This document shows, one piece after another, positions 13,451 to 13,827 of a DNA stretch of 13,827 nucleotides (position 1 is its first letter; every line of letters begins with the position of its first letter). The stretch is from contig CAMPUL010000028.1 of assembly GCA_946997215.1 (NCBI GenBank), positions 1 through 13,827 on the forward strand. Reading direction: 5' to 3'. The notes beneath the pieces are model-generated. The model made no database searches. It was not told where the DNA came from and worked only from the letters and a program-made list of their open reading frames with translations. The position numbers and the translations under genes are program-made. Origin of the DNA: Gardnerella vaginalis (GTDB taxonomy: Bacteria > Actinomycetota > Actinomycetes > Actinomycetales > Bifidobacteriaceae).

Positions 13451-13481
13451 TTGAATTAGGGCTACGGGGGGGGGGTATCCT
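13451..13481 (+). promoter_or_regulatory. Promoter-like sequence with a G10 tract in its spacer (candidate phase-variable promoter)
   Basis: TTGAAT (13451-13456) resembles a -35 element and TATCCT (13476-13481) a -10 element. The 19-bp spacer contains ten consecutive G residues (13466-13475). Two fewer Gs would give the optimal 17-bp spacing. Homopolymeric G tracts in promoter spacers are known to switch surface protein genes by slipped-strand mispairing in other bacteria. The site lies 113 bp upstream of a secreted protein gene and downstream of a terminator, which is where its promoter should be. The promoter hexamers themselves are moderate matches. Confidence 0.55.
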
Positions 13482-13513
13482 AATTGCTGATAGTCCATGT
13501 TTTAGGACTTAGA

Positions 13514-13543
13514 TTGCGAGAATATTCAGTTGTATTCTTGCGA
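13514..13543 (+). other. Stem-loop in the leader of the secreted protein gene
   Basis: TTGCGAGAATA (13514-13524) and TATTCTTGCGA (13533-13543) can form 11 consecutive base pairs in RNA, two of them G-U, around an 8-nt loop. It lies between the candidate promoter and the start codon, 50 bp before ATG. It could stabilise the mRNA 5' end or, read as DNA, be a regulator site. No function can be assigned. Confidence 0.45.
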
Positions 13544-13593
13544 TTGCTCTCTTCGCACGCTTATACGTGAGAATGAAGAAGAAAGGAAAAATT

Positions 13594-13827
13594 ATGTTAA
13601 ATAAGAAAGCGATTGCTGCTTTCGCTGCCGCTGCAACGCTGGTTTCTGGACTAGCGCTTGCTGTGCCTGCGTTGGCTTCTGGTTCTCCACAAAGTGAAAA
13701 TGCTCCGACCCTAAATCCTGCTGATGGACGTAAGCCAGCTCAAAAGCCAGAAGAGCACAAGCAGACTCCAGCTGATAAGGATACTCTTATTGCTGCGGCT
13801 GAGAAGTTTGGTTTGCCGAAGAATGTT
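13594..13827 (+). CDS. Secreted or surface protein, N-terminal part (3' partial)
   Basis: The frame is open from ATG 13594 to the window edge (78 codons). AAAGGA (13582-13587) is the ribosome-binding site. The N-terminus is a Sec signal peptide: MLNKK, a hydrophobic Ala/Leu-rich core (about 6-24) and a likely cleavage site after PALA (residue 28). No lipobox Cys is present. The mature part begins SGSPQSENAP and continues with a Pro/Lys/Gln/Glu-rich hydrophilic stretch (about 38-60, with KPAQKPEEHKQTPADK) typical of wall-spanning regions. It then starts a possibly folded segment, TLIAAAEKFGLPKN. The family is not recognisable from this fragment and any wall anchor lies outside the window. The upstream G10 promoter spacer suggests variable expression. 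Confidence 0.85.
   Translation, partial: MLNKKAIAAFAAAATLVSGLALAVPALASGSPQSENAPTLNPADGRKPAQKPEEHKQTPADKDTLIAAAEKFGLPKNV

Overview
The window looks like a piece of a low-to-moderate GC actinobacterial chromosome, most likely a Gardnerella-like member of the Bifidobacteriaceae. This is inferred from the gene set and gene order (an anchored-repeat metal ABC transporter; plsC-gpsA-ddl; hom-thrB; a Maf-Nudix fusion), from protein style and from AT-rich spacers. It was not tested by any database search. All convincing genes lie on the + strand. No rRNA, tRNA, CRISPR array or transposase gene was seen.

Layout. Positions 1-3707: the 3' end of a membrane-anchored protein gene, then a cluster-9-type metal ABC transporter, namely a lipoprotein binding protein with a surface-repeat domain inserted between its lobes, the ATPase and the permease. 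3696-4064: a compound hairpin repeat overlapping the permease stop, then a separate nested inverted repeat. 4065-8567: phospholipid and wall precursor genes plsC, gpsA and ddl, then a CPBP (CAAX-like) membrane protease. 8699-11250: threonine synthesis genes hom and thrB. 11281-12714: a Maf-Nudix house-cleaning fusion. 12715-13593: a gene-poor 879-bp stretch holding operator-like palindromes, a second and larger hairpin cluster, a possible gene relic, a strong intrinsic terminator and a promoter-like sequence with G10 between its -35 and -10 elements. 13594-13827: the 5' end of a secreted protein gene running off the window.

How the genes work together. The first three complete genes make one metal importer. 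PlsC and GpsA serve glycerophospholipid synthesis and Ddl makes the D-Ala-D-Ala dipeptide for peptidoglycan, so this middle block is about the envelope. Hom and ThrB are consecutive steps from aspartate semialdehyde to O-phosphohomoserine. The Maf-Nudix protein probably hydrolyses non-canonical nucleotides.

The most unusual signals are non-coding. (1) Two dispersed hairpin clusters have near-identical (49/52) or structurally conserved modules, with paired changes that keep the stems intact. (2) Gene-specific tandem micro-repeats start at, or copy, the stop codons of several genes (units of about 11, 11, 20, 8 and 14 bp). (3) A G10 tract in a promoter spacer suggests phase variation of the terminal secreted protein. 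(4) A nested inverted repeat of about 170 nt lies upstream of plsC. Coding-level oddities are a perfect 12-bp x 4 repeat inside thrB and the domain insertion in the metal-binding protein.
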